Source of the DNA: Clostridiales bacterium
Lineage (GTDB): Bacteria > Bacillota > Clostridia > Oscillospirales > Oscillospiraceae
Length of the DNA stretch: 64,000 bases
Reading direction: 5' to 3'
Assembly (NCBI GenBank): GCA_022764045.1
Contig: JALERU010000058.1
Coordinates: forward strand, 27,888 to 91,887
Positions within the stretch are counted from its first letter, which is position 1. Each line of letters begins with the position of its first letter. A program made the position numbers and the translations under genes. A model generated the notes under the pieces. The model was not told the origin of the DNA, did no database searches, and worked only from the letters and a program-made list of their open reading frames with translations. Positions 15,596-23,990 of this stretch are shown here, piece by piece.

Positions 15596-17106
15596 TGTCC
15601 CAACTGGGCCAGCACGGCCTTGGTGATGGCCTCAATGTCGGCCCGGCTCAGGGAAGCCATGGCCTTTTCCGTGTCCATGGTGTTTGCATACCGAGGGGCG
15701 GCGGGGGCGCAGCAGCAGGCTGCGGGGGCGGGATTGCTGCCCCGGATCTCGTCCAGCTCCTTCAGGCCGAAGGCCACCCGGCGGATGTTGATGAGGTTCA
15801 TGGGGCCCACGTTGTCCGAAGTGGCGCTGCCCCCCACGGCGCCACAGCCCAGGGTCAGGGCGGGCTGGAGGCCGGTGGCGGCCCCCACGCCGCCCAGGGA
15901 GCCGATGGTGTTCACCAGCAGCCGGGAGACGGGCTTCTTCAGGGCGAATTCCCGGATGACACTCAAGTCCTCGCTGTGGATGGTCATGGTGTGGCCCGCG
16001 CCCTCGTTGTTGAGGATCTCAATGCTGCGCTTGCAGGCGTCCTCCCAGTTCTCCTCCACATAGAAGGCCAGGATGGGGCAGAGCTTTTCCCGGGAGTAGG
16101 GGTTGTCCTTGCCCACGGTGGTCTGGAAGGAGACCAGCACCCGGGTGCCCTCGGGGATGGTGATTTTGGCCATCTCGGCGATGGTCTGGGCCGAGCGACC
16201 CACGATCTTGGGGTTCATGGTGCCGTTGGCACGCATGATGAAGCGGCCCACCTTTTCGCTCTCCTCGGGGGTCATGAAATAGCCCCCCTGCTTTTTCACC
16301 TCGGCGATGACCTGCTCCTTGATGCACCGCTCGGTGACGATGCTCTGCTCCGAGGCGCAGATGGTGCCGTTGTCAAAGGTCTTGCTGTCGAAGATGTGCT
16401 TGACCGCCTTGGGGATATCGGCGGATTTCTCGATGTAAGAGGGCCCGTTGCCGGGGCCCACCCCCAGGGCAGGGTTGCCGGAGCTATAGGCCGCCCGGAC
16501 CATGGCCTCGCCGCCGGTGGCCAGGATGATGCCGATTTTGGGATGCTTCAGCAGGGCGTCGGTCCCCTGGGGGGAGGGGATGGACACGCACTGGACCAGC
16601 CCTGCCGGCGCGCCGGCCCCCTCGGCCGCCCGCTTCATGACCTTGAAGGTCTCCAAAATGCAGTTTTTGGCGTTGGGATGGGGGCTGAGGATGATGGCGT
16701 TGCCCGCCTTCAGGGCGATAAGGGTCTTATACATGGCCGTGGACGTGGGGTTGGTGGAGGGAATGAGGGCGGCCACCACCCCCATGGGGACGCCGATCTC
16801 CCAGATCTTGTTTTCCGGGGCCTCCCGCAGGATGCCCACGGTTTTCATGTCCTTGATGCTGTCATAGGTGATGGCGCTGCCCAGCAAGTTTTTCAGCACC
16901 TTGTCCTGCCAGACGCCGAAGCCGGTCTCCTCTACGGCCAGCTTGGCCAGGCGCTCGGCCTCGGGGATACAGGCCTCGGCGATGGCTTTTACCACCTTGT
17001 CCACCTGTTCCTGAGAGAAGGCGGCGAAGGTCTCCTGGGCTGTGACAGCCCGCTGGACCAGGTCTCTGACCTCCTGAATGGAGCGTAAGTCTTTGTCGAA
17101 TTCCAT
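15592..17106 (-). CDS. eutE: EutE, CoA-acylating acetaldehyde dehydrogenase
   Basis: Converts acetaldehyde + CoA + NAD+ to acetyl-CoA. The 504-aa ALDH fold has the catalytic Cys in NGTICASEQSIV (about residue 270), the NAD-site ALIPSTNPTSTAM near residue 115 and GTGGVGAATG-like loops (SLGGVGAATG) near 425. Two putative targeting helices are visible: residues 8-22 and, more convincingly, the C-terminal 19 residues (SRADIEAITKAVLAQLGH), which resemble the N-terminal targeting helix of E. coli EutE. ATG 17106 follows GGAGGTGG. Confidence 0.95.
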   Translation of the reverse strand: MEFDKDLRSIQEVRDLVQRAVTAQETFAAFSQEQVDKVVKAIAEACIPEAERLAKLAVEETGFGVWQDKVLKNLLGSAITYDSIKDMKTVGILREAPENKIWEIGVPMGVVAALIPSTNPTSTAMYKTLIALKAGNAIILSPHPNAKNCILETFKVMKRAAEGAGAPAGLVQCVSIPSPQGTDALLKHPKIGIILATGGEAMVRAAYSSGNPALGVGPGNGPSYIEKSADIPKAVKHIFDSKTFDNGTICASEQSIVTERCIKEQVIAEVKKQGGYFMTPEESEKVGRFIMRANGTMNPKIVGRSAQTIAEMAKITIPEGTRVLVSFQTTVGKDNPYSREKLCPILAFYVEENWEDACKRSIEILNNEGAGHTMTIHSEDLSVIREFALKKPVSRLLVNTIGSLGGVGAATGLQPALTLGCGAVGGSATSDNVGPMNLINIRRVAFGLKELDEIRGSNPAPAACCCAPAAPRYANTMDTEKAMASLSRADIEAITKAVLAQLGH

Positions 17107-17141
17107 GGTTCCACCTCCAAATGATGTTGGAATTTCCGGCA

Positions 17142-17435
17142 TTACCGGTCACTCTTGTCCAGGGTGGGGAGGATGTACTCCACCTCGCCGTGGGGACGGG
17201 GAATGACGTGGACGGAGATCAGCTCGCCCACCCGGGAGGCGGCAGCCGCTCCGGCGTCGGTGGCGGCCTTCACGGCGCCTACGTCCCCCCGGACCATGAC
17301 GGTGACCAGACCGCCGCCCACGTGGACCTTGCCGATGAGGGTGACGTTGGCGGCCTTGACCATGGCATCGGCGGCTTCCACGGAGCCAACCAGTCCCTTG
17401 GTTTCAATCATGCCTAAAGCCTGTAAACTTTCCAT
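17142..17435 (-). CDS. eutM: EutM-type BMC hexamer shell protein, copy 1
   Basis: A 97-aa BMC-H shell tile almost identical to copy 2 at 15120. The near identity extends to the nucleotide sequence, pointing to recent duplication or ongoing gene conversion around eutE. GGAGG lies before ATG 17435. Located between eutL and eutE as in other Firmicute eut operons. Confidence 0.96.
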   Translation of the reverse strand: MESLQALGMIETKGLVGSVEAADAMVKAANVTLIGKVHVGGGLVTVMVRGDVGAVKAATDAGAAAASRVGELISVHVIPRPHGEVEYILPTLDKSDR

Positions 17436-17520
17436 TCTGTAATACCTCCAGTTTGATTTTCATGGTGTGGGATGCTTCTCTATGGGGTCAGGCTCCCTGG
17501 CGGGGAGCGGGGTTTACGGA

Positions 17521-18174
17521 TCAGTAAGTGGTGGGGTCGGCGGCGATGGCCCGGACGGTGTCGGCGAAGGCCTCGCAGGCGGCCCGGCAGGCGGCCTGGT
17601 CGCCGGTGAGCAGGCCCCCGGCAAAGTTGGTTTCCGAGGGGGGGCCGTAGAAGACCCGCAGGGTGACGTCGGCGGCCTTCAGGGCGGCGTCCAGCCCCAC
17701 CATGGCCTCCAGGGGCGGGGCGATGAGGTAGGCCATGGCCGTTCCCTCGGGCACCTGGGCCTGGTGGGAGAGGTAGCTGCCGGTGCGGGAGATGCAGTGG
17801 GCGAAGTAGACCACCGAGTCATCCTCCTTGGCGCTGTAAAAGCAGGCCTCCTCCTGGGCGAAGTGGACGGCGGCCTCCAGGCCGCTGCGGATATCGGAGG
17901 GGTTTTCCCCGGAAAGAATCCCGATAAACTCCCCCGCCAGGGCGGTGCTGGCGTTGGAGGCCCCGGCGTACATGCTCCGGGCGTAGACCACGGTGACCAT
18001 GGCTTTTTTTGTGGCCTCGTCCAGGGCGGCGTAGGACACGTCGTCGCAGTCGGCGGTGAACAGGCCCAGGCTCCGGTGGCCCGGGGGGACCTGAAGCCGC
18101 TCCAGCAGCATGGCGTCGGCGTTGGGGAGGATGCGCAGGCTGAGGATTTTGGTTGGGATGGGATCTCCGGTCAT
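17521..18174 (-). CDS. eutL: EutL, tandem-BMC trimeric shell protein
   Basis: A 217-aa tandem permuted BMC-domain protein; EutL trimers have a gated pore in the ethanolamine compartment shell. The N-terminal SLRILPNADAMLLERL, YARSMYAGASNASTALAGEF and the C-terminal YGPPSETNFAGGLLTGDQ segments are characteristic. ATG 18174 is chosen because GGAGGTGG lies upstream; a longer in-frame ORF would overlap eutC and lacks a ribosome site. Confidence 0.95.
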   Translation of the reverse strand: MTGDPIPTKILSLRILPNADAMLLERLQVPPGHRSLGLFTADCDDVSYAALDEATKKAMVTVVYARSMYAGASNASTALAGEFIGILSGENPSDIRSGLEAAVHFAQEEACFYSAKEDDSVVYFAHCISRTGSYLSHQAQVPEGTAMAYLIAPPLEAMVGLDAALKAADVTLRVFYGPPSETNFAGGLLTGDQAACRAACEAFADTVRAIAADPTTY

Positions 18175-18187
18175 GGGCGCCACCTCC

Positions 18188-19063
18188 TCACTTGACCAGG
18201 TCCACGCCGCTGGCCTTCTGTTCCAGAATCTTGGCGATAACCTCGGCCACATAGGCCCCGGCCTCCACGGCGGCGGTGCCGTTTTTGTGGATGTTGGAGA
18301 CCACCGTGCGCTTGGATTCCGGCATGCCTACATAGGCATTGTAGGCGATGTAGGCGGACATGCTCTCAGCGGTGGCCAGGCCCGGACGCTCCCCGATGAG
18401 GACGCAGACCACCTTGGCCCCCAGAACCTCCGCCACGTGTTCCTCTGAGCCCACCCGGCCGAACCGCAAGTAGAAGGGGGTGCCCACGGTGAGGCCCATC
18501 TTCTCCAAAGACTGGGTGATGACGGGGAGAATTTTGCTCAAATTGGCCTCGATGGCGGTGGTGCTCAGGCCGTCGGCGGCGTAGATCTGCACATCGGGAT
18601 TCTTCACACAGTTCGCCCGCAGGGTCTCCACGGCCTTGGGGCTTAGTTGCCGGCCCAGGTCGGGGCGGGTGACGTAGGTGTTTTTATCCTGGCACAGGGT
18701 CTGAATGGAGAAGAGATGGGTCTCCTCCAGCACAGCGGGGTTCACGTCGGCGAAGACAGCGTCCCGGGCCTGGGCGTGGTCGGCCCGGAGGGTGAGCAGG
18801 GTGCGGGTTTTCAGCCGGGGGCCCGCCCGGCCTACGCCGATGCGGGCGGTGGTCCGCTTCATCATCCGGGCCAGGGCCTCCGGGTCCTCGGGGTGGTCCA
18901 CCAGGGGCTGGGCCCGGCAGGCCGGGGAGGTGATGTCCTCAAATTCCTTTTCCCTGGGGGGCTCCGAAGGGGGCTCCGGCTGGCTGGGGAGCTCCACATT
19001 GCCGGTGCGCTGGAGCTGCCGGACGATCTCGGCCACGATGGCGGCGATCATTTCCTGGTTCAT
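18188..19063 (-). CDS. eutC: EutC, ethanolamine ammonia-lyase small subunit
   Basis: Small subunit of the adenosylcobalamin-dependent lyase that splits ethanolamine into acetaldehyde and ammonia. The 291-aa protein has the cobalamin-contacting stretches RIGVGRAGPR, DGLSTTAIEANL and VLIGERPGLATAESMSAY. The first 20 residues are an amphipathic helix (IAAIVAEIVRQLQR) of the sort that directs EutC into the compartment, followed by a P/E-rich linker. AAGGAGG precedes the ATG; eutB ends 12 nt upstream. Confidence 0.96.
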   Translation of the reverse strand: MNQEMIAAIVAEIVRQLQRTGNVELPSQPEPPSEPPREKEFEDITSPACRAQPLVDHPEDPEALARMMKRTTARIGVGRAGPRLKTRTLLTLRADHAQARDAVFADVNPAVLEETHLFSIQTLCQDKNTYVTRPDLGRQLSPKAVETLRANCVKNPDVQIYAADGLSTTAIEANLSKILPVITQSLEKMGLTVGTPFYLRFGRVGSEEHVAEVLGAKVVCVLIGERPGLATAESMSAYIAYNAYVGMPESKRTVVSNIHKNGTAAVEAGAYVAEVIAKILEQKASGVDLVK

Positions 19064-19075
19064 GGCTTCCCCTCC

Positions 19076-20440
19076 TTACTTGGTGAAAATGGTGGGATCT
19101 CCCGCCCGCGAGGTCAGGCGGCCCTCCCGCATGATCCCCATGCGCTCCAGCCAGGTTTCAAACTCCCGGATGGGCCGCAGGCCCAGGATCTCCCGGATGG
19201 TGGCGGTGTCGTGATAGGCGTTGGTCTGGTAGTTGAGCATCACGTCGTCGCTGGTAGGGACTCCCAGAATGTAGTTGACCCCGGCGCAACTGAGCAGGAG
19301 GGAGAGGTTCTCAATGTCGTTCTGGTCGGCCAGCATGTGGTTGGTGTAGCAGCAGTCGCAGCCCATGGGGATGCCGCTGAGCTTGCCCATGAAGTGGTCC
19401 TCCAGGCCCGCCCGGATCACCTGGCGGCTGTCGTAGAGGTACTCGGGACCGATGAAGCCCACCACGGTGTTGACCATAAAGGGGTGAAACTCCCGGGCGA
19501 AGCCGTAGCACCGGGCCTCCATGGTGACCTGGTCGGCCCCATAGTGGGCGTCGGAGGAGAGCTCGCTGCCCTGGCCGGTTTCAAAGTAGAGGACGTTGGG
19601 CCCCTTGGCGGTGCCCTTTTCCGCCAGCAGGGCCTGGGCCTCCCGGACGGTGGCGGCGGAGAAGCCGAAGGCGTTGTTGCCCTGCTGGCTGCCGGCGATG
19701 GACTGGAAGATCATGTCTGTGGGAGCGCCCTTTTTCACGGCCTCGATCTGGGTGGTGATGTGGCCCAGAACGCAGATCTGGGTGGGGATCTCAAACTGGT
19801 TCTTCACCTCGTCGAACCGGCGCAGGACCTCGCCCAGGCTGGCGGCGGTGTCGTTGACGGGGTTCAGCCCCAGCAGCACGTCGCCGCAGCCGTAGCTGAG
19901 CCCCTCGAAGAGGGAGGCGGTGATCCCCTCCACGTTGTCGGTGGGGTGGTTGGGCTGGAGCCGGGTGGAGAGGGTCCCCCGGCGGCCCACGGTGGTGTTG
20001 CAGGTGGCGGTGACGCGCACCTTGTTGGCGGCGTAGACCAGGTCCAGGTTGGTCATCAGCTTGCACACCCCGGCGATGACCTCGCTGGTGAGGCCCCGGC
20101 TGAGGGCCTTGAGGTCTTCCTCGGTGGCCTCGTAGCCGAGGATGTACTCCCGCAGCTCGGCCATGGACCAGTTGGCCACCTTGTCATAGACCGCCGGGTC
20201 GATGCCGTCCTGGATGATGCGGGTGACCTCGTCATCCTCATAGGGGACCACGGGGTTTTCCCGCAGGTCCCGGACCAGGAGGTTGCTGAGGACCTCCTTG
20301 GCGGCCACGCGCTCCAGGTCGGAGGAAGCGGCCACCCCGGCCAGGGTGTCGCCGGATTTCAGCTCGTTGGCCTTGGCCAGGACCTCCTTGACGGAGGAAA
20401 AGGAGAAGGATTTTCCAGATAACGTGGTTGACAGCTTCAT
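19076..20440 (-). CDS. eutB: EutB, ethanolamine ammonia-lyase large subunit
   Basis: The 454-aa catalytic TIM-barrel subunit, of usual length. Recognisable stretches are VAASSDLERVAAKEVL, LGHITTQIEAVKKG, GSQQGNNAFGFS and GMGxCDCC-like GIPMGCDCCYTNHMLADQND. It forms the (EutBC) oligomer within the microcompartment and needs adenosylcobalamin. GAGGAG precedes ATG 20440, 15 nt after the eutA stop. Confidence 0.98.
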   Translation of the reverse strand: MKLSTTLSGKSFSFSSVKEVLAKANELKSGDTLAGVAASSDLERVAAKEVLSNLLVRDLRENPVVPYEDDEVTRIIQDGIDPAVYDKVANWSMAELREYILGYEATEEDLKALSRGLTSEVIAGVCKLMTNLDLVYAANKVRVTATCNTTVGRRGTLSTRLQPNHPTDNVEGITASLFEGLSYGCGDVLLGLNPVNDTAASLGEVLRRFDEVKNQFEIPTQICVLGHITTQIEAVKKGAPTDMIFQSIAGSQQGNNAFGFSAATVREAQALLAEKGTAKGPNVLYFETGQGSELSSDAHYGADQVTMEARCYGFAREFHPFMVNTVVGFIGPEYLYDSRQVIRAGLEDHFMGKLSGIPMGCDCCYTNHMLADQNDIENLSLLLSCAGVNYILGVPTSDDVMLNYQTNAYHDTATIREILGLRPIREFETWLERMGIMREGRLTSRAGDPTIFTK

Positions 20441-20455
20441 AGGTACACTCCTCTG

Positions 20456-21886
20456 CTATCCAAAGAGTAAGGTTTTTACGACCACGGGGATCACCAAGCC
20501 GTTCATCACCGGCCGCCCCAGGTCCACATAGTCCCCCTGTTCCACCTGGATTCCGTCGATGCAGGCCACCTTGCGGCGGCCGGCCAGGGCGTCTTCCAGC
20601 AGCAGGCCCAGGGCCTTGGCGATGTCCTGTTCCAGGACCACCAGGGCGGGGGCCCCGGGGGGGAGGGCCTGGTCCAGGGCTTGGGCCAGGGAGGAGGCCA
20701 GATGCTGGAGTTCCCCGTAGCTGGGGTCGGCCCGCCCCGGCAGGGCCAGGATGAGGCGGTCAGCGCTGCTCTGGTCCAAAAACCAGCGGATCTGTTCCGC
20801 CAGAGGGGCGGATTCCCCGGCGAAGCAGCGGTCCTGTTCCGGGGGGCTGAGCTTGAGGGCGGGGATATTTTTCAGGGGAAAGAGTTCCCGCGCATAGGTG
20901 ATGGTGCTGCCGGAGATAGTAGTGGTGTAAGTGCCCGCCCCCACCACGGTGGCCCGGATGGTCTCTGTCCCCTGGATGGCGGGGATGGTTTTCGCCAGCA
21001 GGCCCGAGGCGATGGAGCGGCCCAGGAGCACCCCGATGTCCCCGTAGGGGATGGGGTCGGGGAAGTCTCCGGCCATGCAGTCGGCCACCCCCCCGGAGAA
21101 GCAGATCCGGTGGATTTTGCGTCCTTCCAGGTCCAGCCAGGTGCTTTCAGGGGTCTGGATGGCCCGGAGGAGGGGCTCCTGGGGGAGAAGATACAGGGCC
21201 TGGGCCAGCAGCTCGGCCATTTTGTCGGTGATTTTGGTCAGTTCTTCCAAGGCGGCCGGTTGGCCGGGGGTCAGGGTGACGCCTACGGCCTGGGCGACCG
21301 CCTGGGCGGCGGGGCTGACCCGCTCCACGGTCCGGTCCGGGCGGAGGCGGATGAGCCGCCCGCCAATGTCCAGGCAGCCTTTGGAGACCACGCTGCCGCT
21401 GTCAAAGAGGACCAGGTTGGTGGTGCCGCCGCCGATGTCCAGGTTGACGGTGGCGCAGGCATTGTCCAGACTGTACTGAAAGGCGCCGCTGCCTTTTCCG
21501 GCGATGATGGACTCCAGGTCCGGCCCGGCGGTGGAGACCACGAACTCCCCGGCAAAGCCGCTGAGCTGCTCCAGCACGGCGGCGGCGTTTTCCTTCCGGG
21601 CCGACTCCCCGGTGATGATGACCGCCCCGGTGTCCACGTCCTGGGGAGTGAACCCTGCCTGGCGGTATTGGTCGGCCACGATGTCCCGGATGGCCTGGCC
21701 GTCAATGAGGACGGGGGTGGTCAGGGGGGTGAGAAGGACGGGGCTTTTGTAAATGACAGCTTTCTCCACAATGGAGACCCGGGGGACGGAGAAATAGCCG
21801 GTGGTGTTTTCCATGGTGATCCGGCTGAACACCAATTGGGTGGTGGAGGTGCCGATGTCGATCCCCACGCTTAAAATATCCGCCAA
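20456..21886 (-). CDS. eutA: EutA, ethanolamine ammonia-lyase reactivase
   Basis: A 476-aa Hsp70/actin-fold ATPase that releases damaged cobalamin from EutBC. Visible motifs: VGIDIGTSTTQLVFS (phosphate 1), LDIGGGTTNLVLFD (phosphate 2) and VGAGTYTTTISG near residue 300. The likely start is TTG at 21886, seven nt after GGAGG; an upstream ATG in the same frame would include the terminator and the T-run. Its leader contains an intrinsic terminator, so expression probably depends on antitermination by EutV. Confidence 0.95.
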   Translation of the reverse strand: MADILSVGIDIGTSTTQLVFSRITMENTTGYFSVPRVSIVEKAVIYKSPVLLTPLTTPVLIDGQAIRDIVADQYRQAGFTPQDVDTGAVIITGESARKENAAAVLEQLSGFAGEFVVSTAGPDLESIIAGKGSGAFQYSLDNACATVNLDIGGGTTNLVLFDSGSVVSKGCLDIGGRLIRLRPDRTVERVSPAAQAVAQAVGVTLTPGQPAALEELTKITDKMAELLAQALYLLPQEPLLRAIQTPESTWLDLEGRKIHRICFSGGVADCMAGDFPDPIPYGDIGVLLGRSIASGLLAKTIPAIQGTETIRATVVGAGTYTTTISGSTITYARELFPLKNIPALKLSPPEQDRCFAGESAPLAEQIRWFLDQSSADRLILALPGRADPSYGELQHLASSLAQALDQALPPGAPALVVLEQDIAKALGLLLEDALAGRRKVACIDGIQVEQGDYVDLGRPVMNGLVIPVVVKTLLFG

Positions 21887-21913
21887 AGTTCTCCCTCCTT
21901 TCCCGAAAAAGAC

Positions 21914-21948
21914 AAAAAAAGCCAAGACGTGTCTTGCAACGTCTTAGC
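21914..21948 (-). terminator. Attenuator terminator in the eutA leader
   Basis: On the minus strand a 10-bp stem (GCTAAGACGT / ACGTCTTGGC, one G-U pair, 8-nt loop) is followed directly by seven T. It sits between eutW and eutA, 28 nt before the eutA start, where it would block the structural genes unless bypassed. ANTAR regulators such as EutV act on such terminators. Confidence 0.75.
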
Positions 21949-21965
21949 TTTCTTGCCTTATTTCA

Positions 21966-21983
21966 TCGCACTCTGTTGTGCGA
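21966..21983 (-). promoter_or_regulatory. Hexaloop hairpin, candidate EutV (ANTAR) recognition element
   Basis: TCGCAC-AACAGA-GTGCGA: a six-pair stem with a six-base loop 18 nt upstream of the attenuator. ANTAR targets are paired hairpins with hexaloops having A at position 1 and G at position 4; this loop has the A but G is at position 5, and I could not find the second hairpin. The call is therefore tentative. Confidence 0.4.
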
Positions 21984-21985
21984 AT

Positions 21986-23065
21986 TTATTCTGTTTTGAA
22001 GTCGAAGGACACCCGGCTGCCGCCGGGGCCGGAGTGGATGGTGAGATGCCCCCGAAGCTTGTCCCGAACGGTGGCCTCCACGATGTTCAGTCCCAGGTGG
22101 CCGGTGCGGGGCGCGGCGGGGTCGAAGCCGCAGCCGTCGTCGGAGACGGTGATGGTGTGGTATCGCTGGCCGGCGCAGAAGCAGACCTGAACGCTGCCAG
22201 AGCTTTGGTCCTGGAAGGCGTGCTCCAGGGCGTTGGTAATGAGCTCGTTCACCACCAGGGACACGGAAGCGGCGGCGTCGGCGGAGAGCGGGACGGAGGG
22301 ACCGGTGACCTGGATGGCAATTTGCTTTCCCGCAGGGGTCAGGGCCTGGAGATGCTTGCGTAACTGCTCCAGCAGGACCAGACTGTCGATCTGACGAAAT
22401 CCCTCCTTGTTTTGTGTCAATATATCATGAATTGAGGCGATTGACAAGACCCGTCCCACATTTTCCAGCAAAATTTTTTTGGTAAAGTCATTGCCGCACC
22501 GCCGGGCCTGGAGGCTCAAGATGCTGGCCACCAACTGCAAATTGTTCTTCACCCGGTGGTGGACCTCCCGGAGGGCCAGGTCGTTGCAGGGGGGCGCGGC
22601 GGCAGAGCGCAGGGAGAGATCCTCCCCCTCATAGGTGCGGGAGAGGGTCTGCCACTTTTTCTCCCGCAGCAGGTCTCCGCTGATATCCTGCTCCTTGATG
22701 AGCAGGGCCACACACTGCTGGCCCGGGGTGAAGATGGGGACCACGTCCTGGAGGACCGTCCGGTTTTCCTGGGTGATGGCTTTGATATCCCGGACGGGGG
22801 CCTGGAGGGCCAGGGCGTGGAAGACGGCGGGCTCCTTTTCAGGGGTGGCGAATTGGCCGGTGACGTTCTCCCGATAGGCGCTGCCCGCGGTGGAGGGGCG
22901 GGCGTGGGCGACCACCACGGCCCGGCCATCGGGGAGGGGGCAGTCGATGAAGACGTCGGCCCGGGAGAGCTCGGCCATCAGGGGGAGTTGGGCCTGGAGG
23001 GCCTCCAGCTGCTGGATGGCCTCTTCGGTCAGGCCGGTCATATCCTGGCAGAGCTGTCTCAGCAT
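21986..23065 (-). CDS. eutW: EutW, ethanolamine-sensing histidine kinase
   Basis: A 359-aa soluble sensor kinase. The N-terminal ~150 residues form a sensor domain of the H_kinase_N type; the phospho-acceptor box is REVHHRVKNNLQLVASIL (HisKA_2), and the C-terminal HATPase has NELITNALEHAF, DDGCGFDP and GHLGLNIVEATV. In Enterococcus and relatives EutW responds to ethanolamine and phosphorylates EutV. Start ATG 23065 has AAGGAGGAG and overlaps the eutV stop by 7 nt. Confidence 0.92.
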   Translation of the reverse strand: MLRQLCQDMTGLTEEAIQQLEALQAQLPLMAELSRADVFIDCPLPDGRAVVVAHARPSTAGSAYRENVTGQFATPEKEPAVFHALALQAPVRDIKAITQENRTVLQDVVPIFTPGQQCVALLIKEQDISGDLLREKKWQTLSRTYEGEDLSLRSAAAPPCNDLALREVHHRVKNNLQLVASILSLQARRCGNDFTKKILLENVGRVLSIASIHDILTQNKEGFRQIDSLVLLEQLRKHLQALTPAGKQIAIQVTGPSVPLSADAAASVSLVVNELITNALEHAFQDQSSGSVQVCFCAGQRYHTITVSDDGCGFDPAAPRTGHLGLNIVEATVRDKLRGHLTIHSGPGGSRVSFDFKTE

Positions 23066-23796
23066 GGGCTCTCCTCCTTGGTCAGAACGGCCCGCAGGGC
23101 TTTGGCGGCCTGTTCGGTGGTCAGGTTGTGGGCCTTGGCATAGGTGGTGATGTAGAGATAGGCCCGCTGGTCGGTCATGTTTTTCCGGGCCATGAGCAGG
23201 GCCTTTACCGGCTCCACGTCGCTGCCCCGGGCGGCCTGGTCCAGAATCCGCTGGGCCAGGGCGGCCACGGTGACGCGCTTGTCCATGGCGGTTTTGCGCA
23301 TACGCCGGTAGGCCTCGGCCTCGGAGCAGCCCTGGGACTGGGCCAGCAGCTGCTGGGCCTTGTGAATCTGCCGCTCCTCCCGGACCCGCCGCTGGGCGGC
23401 CTGGGCCTCCTGACGGCTTTGGCGCAGGCGCTGGCTCTGGGCCAGGGCCACCTGGATGGTGGGAAGGAGGGATTTTTGGTCGATGGGCTTGACCAGATAC
23501 CCCGTGACCCCCGCCCGGCTGGCCCGGTCGATGATCTCCCGGTCGCTGAAGGCGGTGAGGAGGATGACGCAGCCGGCCAGGTCCTCCTCCAAAATGGTCT
23601 CCGTGGCGGTGAGCCCATCGAAGACAGGCATCCGCACATCCATGAGAACCACGTCGGGGCGGAGGGAGCGGCAGAGCTCAATGGCGTCAAAGCCGTCGGC
23701 GGCCTCGCCCGCCACGGTGAAGCCCAGCTCCCGGAGCATGTCGGAGAGGTCCATGCGGGTAATGGGCTCGTCGTCTACAATAACCACAGTATTCAT
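23059..23796 (-). CDS. eutV: EutV, ANTAR-domain response regulator with extra C-terminal repeat
   Basis: A 245-aa RNA-binding antiterminator. The receiver domain (1-120) has DD at 8-9, phospho-Asp 53, Thr 81 and Lys 103. A helical linker leads to an ANTAR domain (about 143-186; CSEAEAYRRMRKTAMDKR). A further ~50 residues (197-238) repeat the ANTAR pattern (MTDQRAYLYITTYAKAHN). ATG 23796 is preferred over an upstream in-frame ATG because AAGGGAG lies at good spacing. It is the first gene of the operon and presumably controls the attenuator before eutA. Confidence 0.93.
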   Translation of the reverse strand: MNTVVIVDDEPITRMDLSDMLRELGFTVAGEAADGFDAIELCRSLRPDVVLMDVRMPVFDGLTATETILEEDLAGCVILLTAFSDREIIDRASRAGVTGYLVKPIDQKSLLPTIQVALAQSQRLRQSRQEAQAAQRRVREERQIHKAQQLLAQSQGCSEAEAYRRMRKTAMDKRVTVAALAQRILDQAARGSDVEPVKALLMARKNMTDQRAYLYITTYAKAHNLTTEQAAKALRAVLTKEESPC

Positions 23797-23990
23797 AGTC
23801 GTCTCCCTTCTGTTTTTGTGAGGCCCTTGGGGAAGAATTGACCCCGCCTTGCCTTTGGTGTTATGATAAAATAAAGCCAAGGGGACGTTTAGGATCTGAT
23901 AAAATCAAAATAGCACATTTCAACACAGTTTACAATCTTTTTCTTTTGGAATATTTCTGGAAAATTAGGGTGCGCCAGGAGGTGCGAACA

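Noticed and set aside
18647..20422. 591-codon plus-strand open frame opposite eutB and eutC
   Set aside because: Shadow of the two ammonia-lyase subunit genes; composition dominated by Gly, Val and His with no motif.
23797..23990. B12 riboswitch or small RNA controlling EutV, as in Listeria and Enterococcus
   Set aside because: The eutV upstream region lacks a recognisable B12 box and paired ANTAR hairpins; such an RNA may lie elsewhere in the genome.
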